NCBI RefSeq assembly: GCF_900162615.1
Contig: NZ_FUFN01000010.1
Coordinates: 2,510,519 to 2,574,518, forward strand
Origin: Virgibacillus proomii
GTDB taxonomy: Bacteria; Bacillota; Bacilli; Bacillales; Amphibacillaceae
Direction: 5' to 3'
DNA: 64,000 bases
Positions within the stretch are counted from its first letter, which is position 1; each line of letters starts with the position of its first letter. Both the position numbers and the translations under genes were made by a program. The notes under the pieces were generated by a model. The model made no database searches, had not been told where the DNA came from, and worked only from the letters and a program-made list of their open reading frames with translations. Below, in pieces: positions 1-7,416 of the stretch.

Positions 1-113
1 CTTTAGCTGCCTATAATGCAGGTCCAGGAAATGTCGATAAATATCAAGGTGTTCCACCGTTTAGAGAAACGCAAAATTATGTTAAAAAAGTAATGACCAA
101 TTATTTAGCGTAA
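1..113 (+). CDS. Lytic transglycosylase, C-terminal end (partial)
   Basis: Only the last 36 codons lie in the window, in the frame starting at base 3 and ending with TAA at 111-113. The peptide carries the AAYNAGPGNVDKY motif followed by a VPPFRETQNYV segment, the typical C-terminal end of the SLT (soluble lytic transglycosylase) domain that cleaves the MurNAc-GlcNAc bond of peptidoglycan. The N-terminus is outside the window, so a signal peptide or other domains cannot be judged. A terminator follows directly. Confidence 0.85.
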   Translation, partial: LAAYNAGPGNVDKYQGVPPFRETQNYVKKVMTNYLA

Positions 114-148
114 ATGAGTGAAAATTTTATTCACTCATTTTCTTTTTT
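112..148 (+). terminator. Rho-independent terminator of the transglycosylase gene
   Basis: An 11-bp inverted repeat (AAATGAGTGAA / TTCACTCATTT) starts inside the stop codon and is followed by a T-rich run. Confidence 0.8.
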
Positions 149-281
149 ATCCTCTAGGAAATTATATCCGCATCTATATGGCGGATAACTTTTTTGAAAA
201 GTGGCATCATCTAGCATATGTGCTCAAGCTGGTGCAATTTCGATCTGCTTCTACGATGAGTCAACATCGGCTCGAATCTAA

Positions 282-320
282 AAGAAGAGGCTTATGTCCA
301 ATTATAAGCCTCTTCTTATT
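282..320 (-). terminator. Terminator downstream of ysdC
   Basis: Inverted repeat AAGAAGAGGCTTAT / ATAAGCCTCTTCTT with a short loop, just past the ysdC stop codon. It has A/T-rich flanks on both sides, so it may act in both directions. Confidence 0.75.
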
Positions 321-327
321 TCATCCA

Positions 328-1410
328 CTAGTCAAATTTAATTGAATCTACAGTATCCTGATCCAATTTTTTAATTGTCTCGACAATCAATTTCACAGCA
401 TTATCAAAATCATCACGATGCAATATTCCAGCATGTGTGTGAATGTAGCGTGTTGCGATCGTAATGGATAAAGAAGGAACACCATTTGCAGTAAGATGGA
501 TGGAGCCTGAATCTGTTCCGCCACCCGCCATTGTTGCATATTGGAATGGAATCTCATTTTCTTCTGCTGTTTTAACCACTAGATCACGCAGACCTTTATG
601 AGAAACCATAGAAGCATCATAAAGTACAATTTGCGGACCCTTTCCTATTTTGCTGTCAGCTTCATGTTCAGAAATTCCAGGAGTATCACCAGCGATACCA
701 ACATCAACAGCAAATCCAATATCCGGTTTGATCGTATGAGCTGCCGTTTTAGCACCTCGAAGTCCCACTTCTTCCTGAACTGTGCCGACTCCATAAACGA
801 TATTTGGATGCTCACTGTCTTGTAACTGTTTTAATACTTCAATAGCGATCGCACACCCAATTCGGTTGTCCCATGCTTTTGCCAATAACATCTTTTCATT
901 TTTTAAGGGTGTAAATTCAAAATAAGGGACGACAGAATCTCCTGGTTTTACCCCAAATGACTTAGCTTCTTCTTTGCTTGAAGCACCAATATCAATAAAC
1001 ATATCTTTAATCTGGACTGGTTTTTTCCGAGCTTCTGGAGATAGAATATGTGGTGGCTTTGAACCAATAACGCCTGTTACATCTCCCTTGCTTCCCATAA
1101 TTGTCACACGTTGTGCAAGCATCACCTGGCTCCACCAGCCGCCAGTTGTTTGAAAATAGATAAAACCATTTTCATCAATTTTTGTTACCATAAAGCCGAT
1201 TTCATCTAAATGACCGGCTACCATTATCTTCGGGCCGTGCATACCGGTCTTTTTTGCAATTAGGCTGCCTAAATTATCGTAAACCACTTCGTCTGCATAA
1301 GGTGTGATGTATTTCTTCATGACATTTCGTGGCTCTTTTTCATTACCTGGAATACCTTTTGCATCTGTTAACTCTTTGAACATTTTTAACGTATCATCTA
1401 TCTTTCCCAA
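328..1410 (-). CDS. ysdC: M42-family metallo-aminopeptidase (YsdC)
   Basis: 360-residue cytoplasmic peptidase of the M42 family (glutamyl aminopeptidase / deblocking aminopeptidase type), which removes N-terminal residues from peptides with a two-metal site. The expected ligands are visible: H67 and D69 in AGHLDEIGF, D181 in AWDNRIG, the E213-E214 pair in QEEVGLRGA, D236 in AVDVG, and H324 or H326 in RYIHTHAG. The start is a TTG placed 5 nt after an AGAGGTGA ribosome site. In B. subtilis ysdC lies beside ysdB, ysdA and rplT, as here, which supports the symbol. The true substrates of bacterial M42 enzymes remain uncertain. Confidence 0.9.
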   Translation of the reverse strand: MGKIDDTLKMFKELTDAKGIPGNEKEPRNVMKKYITPYADEVVYDNLGSLIAKKTGMHGPKIMVAGHLDEIGFMVTKIDENGFIYFQTTGGWWSQVMLAQRVTIMGSKGDVTGVIGSKPPHILSPEARKKPVQIKDMFIDIGASSKEEAKSFGVKPGDSVVPYFEFTPLKNEKMLLAKAWDNRIGCAIAIEVLKQLQDSEHPNIVYGVGTVQEEVGLRGAKTAAHTIKPDIGFAVDVGIAGDTPGISEHEADSKIGKGPQIVLYDASMVSHKGLRDLVVKTAEENEIPFQYATMAGGGTDSGSIHLTANGVPSLSITIATRYIHTHAGILHRDDFDNAVKLIVETIKKLDQDTVDSIKFD

Positions 1411-1836
1411 ATGTGGTCACCTCTTATCTTTTCTCTATTCCATATTATACCGCTAATTTTTAAGGTTTCAAAACAGTAAGTTGAGTCGCCCAGTTTTATA
1501 AGATATGTTTCCCTACATAAAGACAATTATTAATAAATAGAGAGTTTCTGCGCATCTTCAATTCTAAACTCTACTATATTTCACCACAGTCTATGGTAAA
1601 TAGTTGGTTCATATTCATCCTCCAACTTATCCCTGCAAATTCACTTTTACTTTCACAATATGCTGTACTGTACTCTATTGGTTTAAATCCACCTTTTCAC
1701 ATGCTCTATAGTTTATACATAATGCAATTGATTTTACTATGCTTGGATTGAATCTCTTTAATTACGACGCCCCTTTAATTTTCTACTGCAAAATTCTAAA
1801 GGATGTTAATTGTTTCCATCTGAACATACTTACTTA
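1411..1836. other. Intergenic stretch without a recognisable gene
   Basis: About 425 bp between the ysdC start and the dut 3' end. It is AT-rich with many stop codons in all frames. I see no clear terminator, RNA or repeat copy here. Confidence 0.5.
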
Positions 1837-2271
1837 TTATTTTCCAGATGAACCAAACCCGCCTTTATCTCTTTTAGTATTGGACAAAACTTCTGTTTGT
1901 TCAAGATTAACTGGTAATACTGGAGCTATGATCATCTGAGCAATTCTCATATGTTTTTCTACCTTGAAATCCTTCTTTCCATGATTAATTAAAATGATCT
2001 TAATTTCGCCTCTGTAACCCTCATCAATGGTTCCCGGGCTATTTAACACCGTAATTGAATGCTTTAAAGCTAAACCGCTTCTCGGTCTTATCTGTGCCTC
2101 TGTTCCCTTGGGTAATTCGATTTGTATTCCTGTTCTTACTAATTCAGCTTCCCCTGTGTGGATAATCTTCTCTTCAATAGAAAATAAATCCATCCCAGCA
2201 TCACCCTCATTGGCACGATACGGTAATTTTGCCTCATCATGTATCAAATTAACTTTCAAGTTATATTCCAT
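1837..2271 (-). CDS. dut: dUTP diphosphatase
   Basis: 144-residue trimeric dUTPase, which hydrolyses dUTP to dUMP and pyrophosphate, keeping uracil out of DNA and supplying dUMP for thymidylate synthesis. All five family motifs are present in order: DAGMDLF (24-30), RPRSGLA (62-68), GTIDEGYRGE (80-89), RIAQMI (109-114) and the C-terminal RDKGGFGSSG (134-143) that closes the active site. Length is normal. The ATG follows a GGGGGAT ribosome site. It is divergent from ysdB. In B. subtilis dUTPase genes are phage- or prophage-linked, so this chromosomal placement beside ysdB differs from that species. Confidence 0.95.
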   Translation of the reverse strand: MEYNLKVNLIHDEAKLPYRANEGDAGMDLFSIEEKIIHTGEAELVRTGIQIELPKGTEAQIRPRSGLALKHSITVLNSPGTIDEGYRGEIKIILINHGKKDFKVEKHMRIAQMIIAPVLPVNLEQTEVLSNTKRDKGGFGSSGK

Positions 2272-2419
2272 TCAATATCCCCCATTTTTAGTAAATTTTT
2301 GTGCTGCTTCATTATGTATGAAAAACTATTTAATCCTTTCATAACTGTCTGTCGGTTTTTGCAATTATGACCTATCATTACTTCTTTTTTATGATTGTAA
2401 CATGAAGATTGAAAAAAAG

Positions 2420-2446
2420 TGAAACCTTCGAATACGCTATTACGTA
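2420..2446 (+). promoter_or_regulatory. SigW-type (ECF) promoter of ysdB
   Basis: TGAAAC at 2420-2425 and CGTA at 2443-2446 are separated by 17 bp, 45 bp upstream of the ysdB ATG. This matches the SigW consensus (TGAAAC, 16-17 bp, CGTA). From memory, ysdB is a SigW regulon member in B. subtilis, which agrees with the position. Confidence 0.75.
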
Positions 2447-2490
2447 TTATATACGTATTATTGGAGAATAACTAGCAGGGAGACGGTAGT

Positions 2491-2871
2491 ATGATAGTTA
2501 TTTTGTTTCGCATACTAATTGTTATTGCTTTAGCACTACTTGTATATACTTGGATTCAATATTATCGTAATCCTCTACGAAAGCTAAGGATCGCTAAAGC
2601 AGAAGGTGATTTTTACTTTTTAGACGATCCAAATAATAGTAAAAAAAATGTTCTGTTTGTTTATAAGGGGTGCTTATTTGAAGGGGAAAAGTATGTCGGA
2701 ACAACGGAGGATTCATTTGAAGTTGTTGATATACAAGTAACAGTAAAGGATCCTTTGGAATTAAGTGGTCTTAGAAGAGATGACTTATATTTTCTTGAAG
2801 AGGAAATTTTAATTCGCTATCCCTTTGCAAAAATTGAATGGAAACACCCTATAAATAAGTTATTGATTTAG
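2491..2871 (+). CDS. ysdB: YsdB-family membrane-anchored protein (SigW regulon)
   Basis: 126 residues with one N-terminal transmembrane helix (about 2-22, VILFRILIVIALALLV) followed by a basic YYRNPLRKLR stretch and a soluble cytoplasmic domain rich in charged residues. This layout and the position next to ysdC match B. subtilis YsdB, a cell-envelope-stress protein of unknown function. The ATG follows a GGGAGACGG ribosome site. The SigW-type promoter upstream implies induction by envelope stress. It is the only + strand gene in this cluster and is transcribed alone up to a terminator at 2895. Confidence 0.8.
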   Translation: MIVILFRILIVIALALLVYTWIQYYRNPLRKLRIAKAEGDFYFLDDPNNSKKNVLFVYKGCLFEGEKYVGTTEDSFEVVDIQVTVKDPLELSGLRRDDLYFLEEEILIRYPFAKIEWKHPINKLLI

Positions 2872-2894
2872 CTGTTTTAAAAATTTTCACTCGG

Positions 2895-2927
2895 AAGTAG
2901 CGCAAAATATCGCTATTTTTGTTTTTT
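2895..2927 (+). terminator. Terminator of ysdB
   Basis: AAGTAGCG / CGCTATTT stem (one G-T pair) followed by T-rich sequence, about 25 bp after the ysdB stop codon. Confidence 0.6.
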
Positions 2928-2929
2928 AA

Positions 2930-3878
2930 AATTGCCAGTAGATCAACTGTAAAAAGTATTAGTGTTCAATGGTTGTAAGTTGCTATTATCGTATAATTAC
3001 ATTTATATTTTTAATAATGGCAAGAACGATGAAACTCGCTTCCCCTTCTTGGCAGTTTTGATAAAAGGGTATGATTAAGAGTAAAACGGTTCTGTATTAA
3101 TTTTTAATATTGTTATAAAAGGTTGTTCAAAAGTCCTTCAAAAATGACACATCGAATTTCTTCGCACATGAGAGCGGATAAAATATTTGCGTTGAAGTTC
3201 ATTTGACCGTAGTTAAAAATTTTTACGTTCTAAGTATAAGTACAACTAAGTTATCTTCTACGCTTCGCTTGTCGCACCCAAGTTTTCTTTATTGGCTTGT
3301 TTCTCTGTTCTTGGAAGTTAAAAAACTTTCCTGCATGTGTAGTATCTCGAAGAAGTTTACTAATAATCATGTATCTACTACATACACTCAAGCTACTCGA
3401 TGCGACGCTGCCAATACACAGGGCGCGCTAGTATCGGTATTACCACAGGCATCGAAAGCTTCTTGCATCGCGATTTTTCAAGGACAGGAAAAGCTACGAC
3501 AGTGAGACAACATGTTTTTTTAAGGACAGAGTATGCTTCGGTAGCAGCACATCTATTTTTTTAAGACATTACGATTTTTACCGAACTCAATTCTTTTCAA
3601 CTCCTCTTTGAACACGCACTATAAGAATTAAGATAACAAATGTAAGCTATATATACCTTCTTTACCATGAGATTCGTTTTTCATTTTAAAGAAACGTTAC
3701 TTAACAGTGAATATTTTTAAACAATAAAGAAGCTTTGAATACATTTAACTGAACGGAATCACAGATATTTTTTATGTTAAAAAAAATTAAACGAATGCCA
3801 AATTCGACATCCGTTGTTCATTTAAGAATGATAATATCTTGTCCCCTTGTCTTTGTATTATAAAAGTATAGTGTACCC
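2930..3878. other. Large gene-free gap with degenerate repeat-like sequence
   Basis: Nearly 950 bp without a credible gene. Several stretches look like decayed intergenic repeats, such as 3123-3165 (GTTCAAAAGTCC, then CACATCGAATTTCTTC), which resembles 58041-58080 and 50250-50310. A GC-richer patch at 3395-3475 stands out from the AT-rich surroundings. An open frame at 3203-3505 has no ribosome site and no protein-like composition. Confidence 0.5.
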
Positions 3879-4463
3879 TTATACCCTCTCTTCTGACCGT
3901 ATATGGAAAAATTCCTGCCATTTAATATGTACTTCTTTCCTGCGTAACATATACACGCAGGGAAAAAGCAACAAGAAGAACAGACTAAGGTGCAAAGGAG
4001 TTAAATTCGTGATCCATTGGCCAATAGAAGTATAAATAAAAGCTAGTGGAATATTAGAAAAGAAGGAAGATTTTGTATAATCTTTAAGCCCTGCAGATAT
4101 TTCTAACAAACATAGTGATAATAAATGGAAATGAATAAATGGAATTAAGCGAAGCAGTGCTATTTGTGATGTTGTTAATGACTTTTGTTTGCCAATAATC
4201 CTTTCTTTCAATTTTTGAAACCGATTCATTGACTTTGGCATTTTATGAACAAAAAAATAAAAAAAAATGCTAGATAATGTAATGCCAATAAGCGAATAAA
4301 CAGTTCCAGCAATAGTCCCGAATAGGATACCACCTGATATACAGATAAACATAACAGGGAGAAAAAATAACGGTCGTATTAAATGAAAACTAATAAATAA
4401 TAATGGAGCAAACAATCCCCCGGCTTCAATAAAAGTGATGATTTGATTTCCGAAAACTTCCAT
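3879..4463 (-). CDS. TVP38/TMEM64 (DedA-like, SNARE-associated) membrane protein
   Basis: 194-residue integral membrane protein with about five hydrophobic segments. It shows family-like features: FLPVMFICISGGILFGTIAGTVYSLIG in the second and third helices, and LLRLIPFIHFHLLSL, which resembles the conserved R-x-x-P segment of VTT-domain proteins. The family includes B. subtilis YtxB and is linked to lipid scrambling or polyprenyl-phosphate handling. Here it sits between ysdB and ysdA rather than in the dnaI region where I recall ytxB in B. subtilis, so orthology is uncertain and I give no symbol. The ATG follows a GGAGGCGG ribosome site. Confidence 0.75.
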   Translation of the reverse strand: MEVFGNQIITFIEAGGLFAPLLFISFHLIRPLFFLPVMFICISGGILFGTIAGTVYSLIGITLSSIFFYFFVHKMPKSMNRFQKLKERIIGKQKSLTTSQIALLRLIPFIHFHLLSLCLLEISAGLKDYTKSSFFSNIPLAFIYTSIGQWITNLTPLHLSLFFLLLFPCVYMLRRKEVHIKWQEFFHIRSEERV

Positions 4464-4569
4464 AACCCGCCTCCTTATGCTAGTTCTCTGCAGCGAATAT
4501 ATTGGACGCGCATTATTACATGTATATGACAGGAGACGAGCCTTTATGACAAGAATATAGGTTAATTGG

Positions 4570-4830
4570 ATAGTGCAACTTCATTCTTTGTTTTTAATCC
4601 ATGGAGAAAGTAGATCAAAGGCTAAGTTCGCTATCTCCTTGAAAAACCGCGATGTATTTCTGCTGAAGCTTCTCTGTCCTTGAAAAATTACAATGCTTAT
4701 GCAAGAAGCTTTCCTTGTCCTGTCGACCTAAATCATCAAACATATAGAAGTCATTGCTTTTCGCTTTTACTTTATTTTGTTACTACTCGTCTTGAGAGGT
4801 TCACATATCCCTTACATGTTTGGGAACTTT
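4570..4830 (+). repeat. Decayed copy of the ATAAA-flanked intergenic repeat
   Basis: Starts with AGTGCAACTTCATTC, close to the intact left end AAGTGAAACTTCATTC. It contains two CCTTGAAAAA modules like those at 7190 and 59150, and ends near CTTACATG as intact copies do. Too decayed for exact boundaries. Confidence 0.4.
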
Positions 4831-4849
4831 ATTTACTTATACTTATTGG

Positions 4850-5125
4850 TTACTGTACAAAAAAATACCAAGTAATAATACCAATTTGAACAATTAATAA
4901 TACAGGTGCTCCTATGTTAAAAGTGATGTGCTTTGTTTTATGATGAAAAACCTTCATTCCGAGCCAAACCCCGAGAACCCCACCAACTACTGCCAGAAGC
5001 CAAAATGTCCGTTCAGGTATTCGATACTGCTGTTTTTTAGCTTTTTGTTTATCGATTCCCATCAATAAAAAGGTAATACTATTTACACCAATTAAATATG
5101 GTAAAAGACTATTCCAAATTTCCAT
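4850..5125 (-). CDS. ysdA: DUF1294 membrane protein YsdA
   Basis: 91-residue small membrane protein. It has a hydrophobic N-terminus (LLPYLIGVNSITFLLMGIDK), a central KKQQYRIPERTFWLLAVVGG segment and a C-terminal hydrophobic helix. The GIDK...RIPE...GG...G arrangement is the DUF1294 signature. B. subtilis ysdA lies directly downstream of rplT, as here. Function is unknown. The gene is separated from rplT by a terminator and an inverted repeat, so it is probably transcribed separately or by read-through. Confidence 0.85.
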   Translation of the reverse strand: MEIWNSLLPYLIGVNSITFLLMGIDKQKAKKQQYRIPERTFWLLAVVGGVLGVWLGMKVFHHKTKHITFNIGAPVLLIVQIGIITWYFFVQ

Positions 5126-5177
5126 CTATTATTAGGTCCTTTCCATTGATATAAAATTAGAATTGTAATACTTCCAT

Positions 5178-5210
5178 TCATGAAGTCCTCCTTAGCAGAA
5201 GACTTCATGA
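5178..5210. repeat. 10-bp perfect inverted repeat between rplT and ysdA
   Basis: TCATGAAGTC at 5178-5187 pairs with GACTTCATGA at 5201-5210, with a 13-nt loop. No strong T-run follows on either strand. It could be an RNA hairpin in the ysdA leader or a weak terminator. Confidence 0.45.
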
Positions 5211-5249
5211 TTTTCAAATTATTTCAAGCAATAAATTATGATAAAAGAG

Positions 5250-5294
5250 AAAAAAGGCTATGTCCTGCTTCAACGCAAGCATTTAGCCTTTTTT
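5250..5294 (-). terminator. Terminator of the infC-rpmI-rplT operon
   Basis: Inverted repeat AAAAAAGGCTA / TAGCCTTTTTT with a GC-containing loop, directly after the rplT stop codon and followed on the minus strand by T residues. Confidence 0.85.
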
Positions 5295-5302
5295 AATTAT
5301 TT

Positions 5303-5659
5303 CTATTTTAATGCTTCTTTTGCTTTTGTTACTAGTTGTGTAAAAGCCTTTTCATCATGAATAGCCAGATCAGATAGCATTTTGCGGTTAATATCAATTC
5401 CCGCTACTTTTAAACCGTGCATTAACTTACTATATGACATATCGTTTAAACGAGCTGCTGCATTAATACGAGAAATCCACAGTTTACGAAAATCACGTTT
5501 TTTCTGTTTGCGGTCACGATATGCATATTGACCTGATTTCATAACTTGTTGCTTTGCAGTTTTAAATAACGTTCTCTTTGAACCATAATAACCTTTTGCT
5601 AATTTAAGCACGCGTTTACGACGTTTACGCGTTACTGTTCCACCTTTTACTCGTGGCAT
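5303..5659 (-). CDS. rplT: 50S ribosomal protein L20
   Basis: 118 residues, the full usual length. The N-terminal MPRVKGGTVTRKRRKRVLKLAKGYYG-type basic extension and the C-terminal globular half (LMHGLKVAGIDINRKMLSDLA) are typical of L20. L20 binds 23S rRNA early in large-subunit assembly and, in Firmicutes, represses its own operon by binding the infC leader. It is last in infC-rpmI-rplT, 62 bp after rpmI. The ATG follows an AGGAGGG ribosome site. Confidence 0.98.
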   Translation of the reverse strand: MPRVKGGTVTRKRRKRVLKLAKGYYGSKRTLFKTAKQQVMKSGQYAYRDRKQKKRDFRKLWISRINAAARLNDMSYSKLMHGLKVAGIDINRKMLSDLAIHDEKAFTQLVTKAKEALK

Positions 5660-5721
5660 ATTAATTCCCTCCTAATACAAATCAAAAAGTAGTCTGTGCT
5701 TCCAAATGCTTTTAGGATAAC

Positions 5722-5919
5722 TTATTTATAAGGAAGCATTGTTTTAATTCTTCTGTAATCTCCAGCTGATACTGTAGTAGTTTTACGCAGTTTACGTTTT
5801 TGTTTTTGTGATTTATGTGCAAACAAGTGGCTCGTATAAGCATGCCCGCGTTTTAATTTCCCGGTACCTGTTTTTTTAAAGCGTTTTTGTGAGCCTTTAT
5901 GAGTTTTCATTTTTGGCAT
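5722..5919 (-). CDS. rpmI: 50S ribosomal protein L35
   Basis: 65 residues, highly basic, with the L35 signature MPKMKTHKGSQKRFKKTGTGK and the C-terminal RIKTMLPY. It is a structural component of the 50S subunit. It lies between infC and rplT, the standard order, with a strong AAGGAGG ribosome site. Confidence 0.98.
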   Translation of the reverse strand: MPKMKTHKGSQKRFKKTGTGKLKRGHAYTSHLFAHKSQKQKRKLRKTTTVSAGDYRRIKTMLPYK

Positions 5920-5978
5920 AATTGATTTCCTCCTTATTACAAATGCCTAAGTCATTATGCTGATGTTGCTGCCGTTAA

Positions 5979-6497
5979 TCATTGTTTTTCATTTAAAGGT
6001 GCAAGCATCATAAACATATTACGACCTTCCATTTTCGGTTTTGTTTCAACGGTCGCAATATCTTTTACTTCTTCAGCAAATCGATCCAGAACTTCTCGTC
6101 CTAATTCTTTGTGAGTAATCGCACGTCCACGAAAGCGGACTGCAGCTTTTACTTTATCACCTTTTTGTAAAAATTTCCGTGCATTTTTTAATTTTGTTTC
6201 AAAATCATGATCGCCAATTCCAGGGGTAAACCGCACTTCTTTCACATTAATAACTTTTTGTTTTTTCCGTGCTTCTTTTTCTTTCTTCTGTTGTTCAAAC
6301 CGGTATTTTCCATAATCCATTATCCGGCATACTGGGGGCTTGGCATTTGGTGCAACAAGGACCAGATCAAGATTTCTTTTTTGGGCAATTTCTAAAGCCT
6401 CTTGACGAGATTTCACGCCAAGTTGATCTCCATTGGCGTCAATTAATCGTACTTCCCGGGCACGAATTTTCTCATTAACATTCATGTCTTTGCTAAT
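5979..6497 (-). CDS. infC: Translation initiation factor IF-3, probable AUU start
   Basis: IF-3 binds the 30S subunit, prevents premature joining with 50S and checks the start codon-fMet-tRNA pairing. The N-terminal domain (IRAREVRLIDANGDQLG), the helical linker (YRFEQQKKEKEARKKQK) and the C-terminal domain (NVKEVRFTPGIGDHD, ending ...NMFMMLAPLN) are complete. The GGAGG ribosome site at about 6507-6511 is 9 nt before an ATT at 6495-6497 that gives M-S-K-D-M-N-V-N-E-K. An ATG at 6501-6503 would be only 3 nt from GGAGG. AUU starts are known for infC in E. coli and Geobacillus, where they allow autoregulation by IF-3, so I choose ATT. First gene of the operon, behind the L20-type leader. Confidence 0.93.
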   Translation of the reverse strand: MSKDMNVNEKIRAREVRLIDANGDQLGVKSRQEALEIAQKRNLDLVLVAPNAKPPVCRIMDYGKYRFEQQKKEKEARKKQKVINVKEVRFTPGIGDHDFETKLKNARKFLQKGDKVKAAVRFRGRAITHKELGREVLDRFAEEVKDIATVETKPKMEGRNMFMMLAPLNEKQ

Positions 6498-6559
6498 TAT
6501 CATCCACCTCCAAAATTTTTCCATGCGTGATCATTTTTGACAAGTTATTATTTCATTCG

Positions 6560-6735
6560 CATCATTAAAAAAGCGTGGGCATCAGGACGCACCCACACTT
6601 CTCCAATTGTCTATTTCAATCGTTAGAACCAGTCAACTACCAGATGGCGTCGAGCAGGTGAGAAGCGGGTGCTTCTACTTGTCTCAGATCATTTAATTAT
6701 CAACTACATAAGAATAGCATATGTATCGGATAATG
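6560..6735 (-). ncRNA. L20 leader (ribosomal protein autoregulatory element) of infC-rpmI-rplT
   Basis: Read on the minus strand, the leader has an AGAAGCACCCGCTTCT hairpin near 6675, then GACGCCATCTGG and GTTGACTGGTTCT segments. It ends in a terminator hairpin (GTGTGGGTGC / GCCCACGC) followed by a T-run at 6565-6600. This order matches what I remember of the Bacillales L20 leader, where L20 binding favours premature termination. Boundaries are approximate. Confidence 0.8.
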
Positions 6736-7110
6736 TCAAAAAAAGAATCAATAAAGATAAAAAGAAATACAGTGCCACTTCATTTGGCGAAGTTTTTCAA
6801 TTCATCTCTCACCCTTATATATAATATTCAAAAGTCTTTCTTCATCTTCTAATCTTGGTTACATCAAGTACTTTTGGACATGAAAACCATATGAATAGAC
6901 ATGAGACTGTTTATTTGCCTAACGGACAGCTTCATTAGGAGAAACTCTTTCATAGTAGCTTTACAATCATATTATTCCACAAGTATATATCAGCCGTATT
7001 TCCACTTGCTATCGGTTTTCCTAAATCCACGCATACCGCCTCCCTCTCTATTCTATTTCGCTACTTTTTTTGTAAATCCCTGATTACTGCAAAACATTCT
7101 ATAGATTTCC
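6736..7110. other. Intergenic stretch upstream of the infC leader
   Basis: About 375 bp that must contain the infC promoter. It is AT-rich and lacks a credible gene. An open frame at 6901-7083 has no ribosome site. I recognise no repeat until the decayed element that starts at 7111. Confidence 0.4.
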
Positions 7111-7350
7111 ATAAAGTGAAACTTCCATACGTTGGGGTTGTCTTTCATCTGTCATGGATTGAAAAGTAAAACAAAGGCTAAACCGCAGGCATCCTTGAAA
7201 AAGAGAAACTATTTTTTCTACGTGTCACACTTCCCAAGATCGACGTCTTACAGGTCCAACGAATCGGAAATATAGCTGCCGTTGTCCCCCACTTAGACTT
7301 CTTTGGTATTTACAATTGGGGATCTTACGTCACCTTACATTCGGGATAAA
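7111..7350 (+). repeat. Decayed long-form copy of the ATAAA-flanked repeat
   Basis: ATAAAGTGAAACTTC at 7111 matches the left end, and TTACATTCGGGATAAA at 7335-7350 the right end. Inside are GAATCGGAAATATAGCTGCCG and CCCCCACTTAGACTTC, recognisable parts of the core hairpin, plus an extra module with CATCCTTGAAAAAG. ATAAA stands on both sides (7111-7115 and 7346-7350). Confidence 0.7.
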
Positions 7351-7387
7351 AAAACAGCTTCTTGTTGATCAACGAAGCTGTTTTTTT
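7348..7387 (-). terminator. Terminator of thrS
   Basis: AAAAACAGCTTC / GAAGCTGTTTTTTT stem, 30 bp past the thrS stop codon and directly abutting the decayed repeat. Confidence 0.85.
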
Positions 7388-7416
7388 GATTTAATTCTTT
7401 TTTTCATATGTCCGTT

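Noticed and set aside
3203..3505. Open frame of 100 codons on the + strand
   Set aside because: No ribosome site, no start context, unusual composition, and it lies in decayed intergenic sequence.
6901..7083. Open frame in the gap before thrS
   Set aside because: No ribosome site, and it ends just before the decayed repeat.
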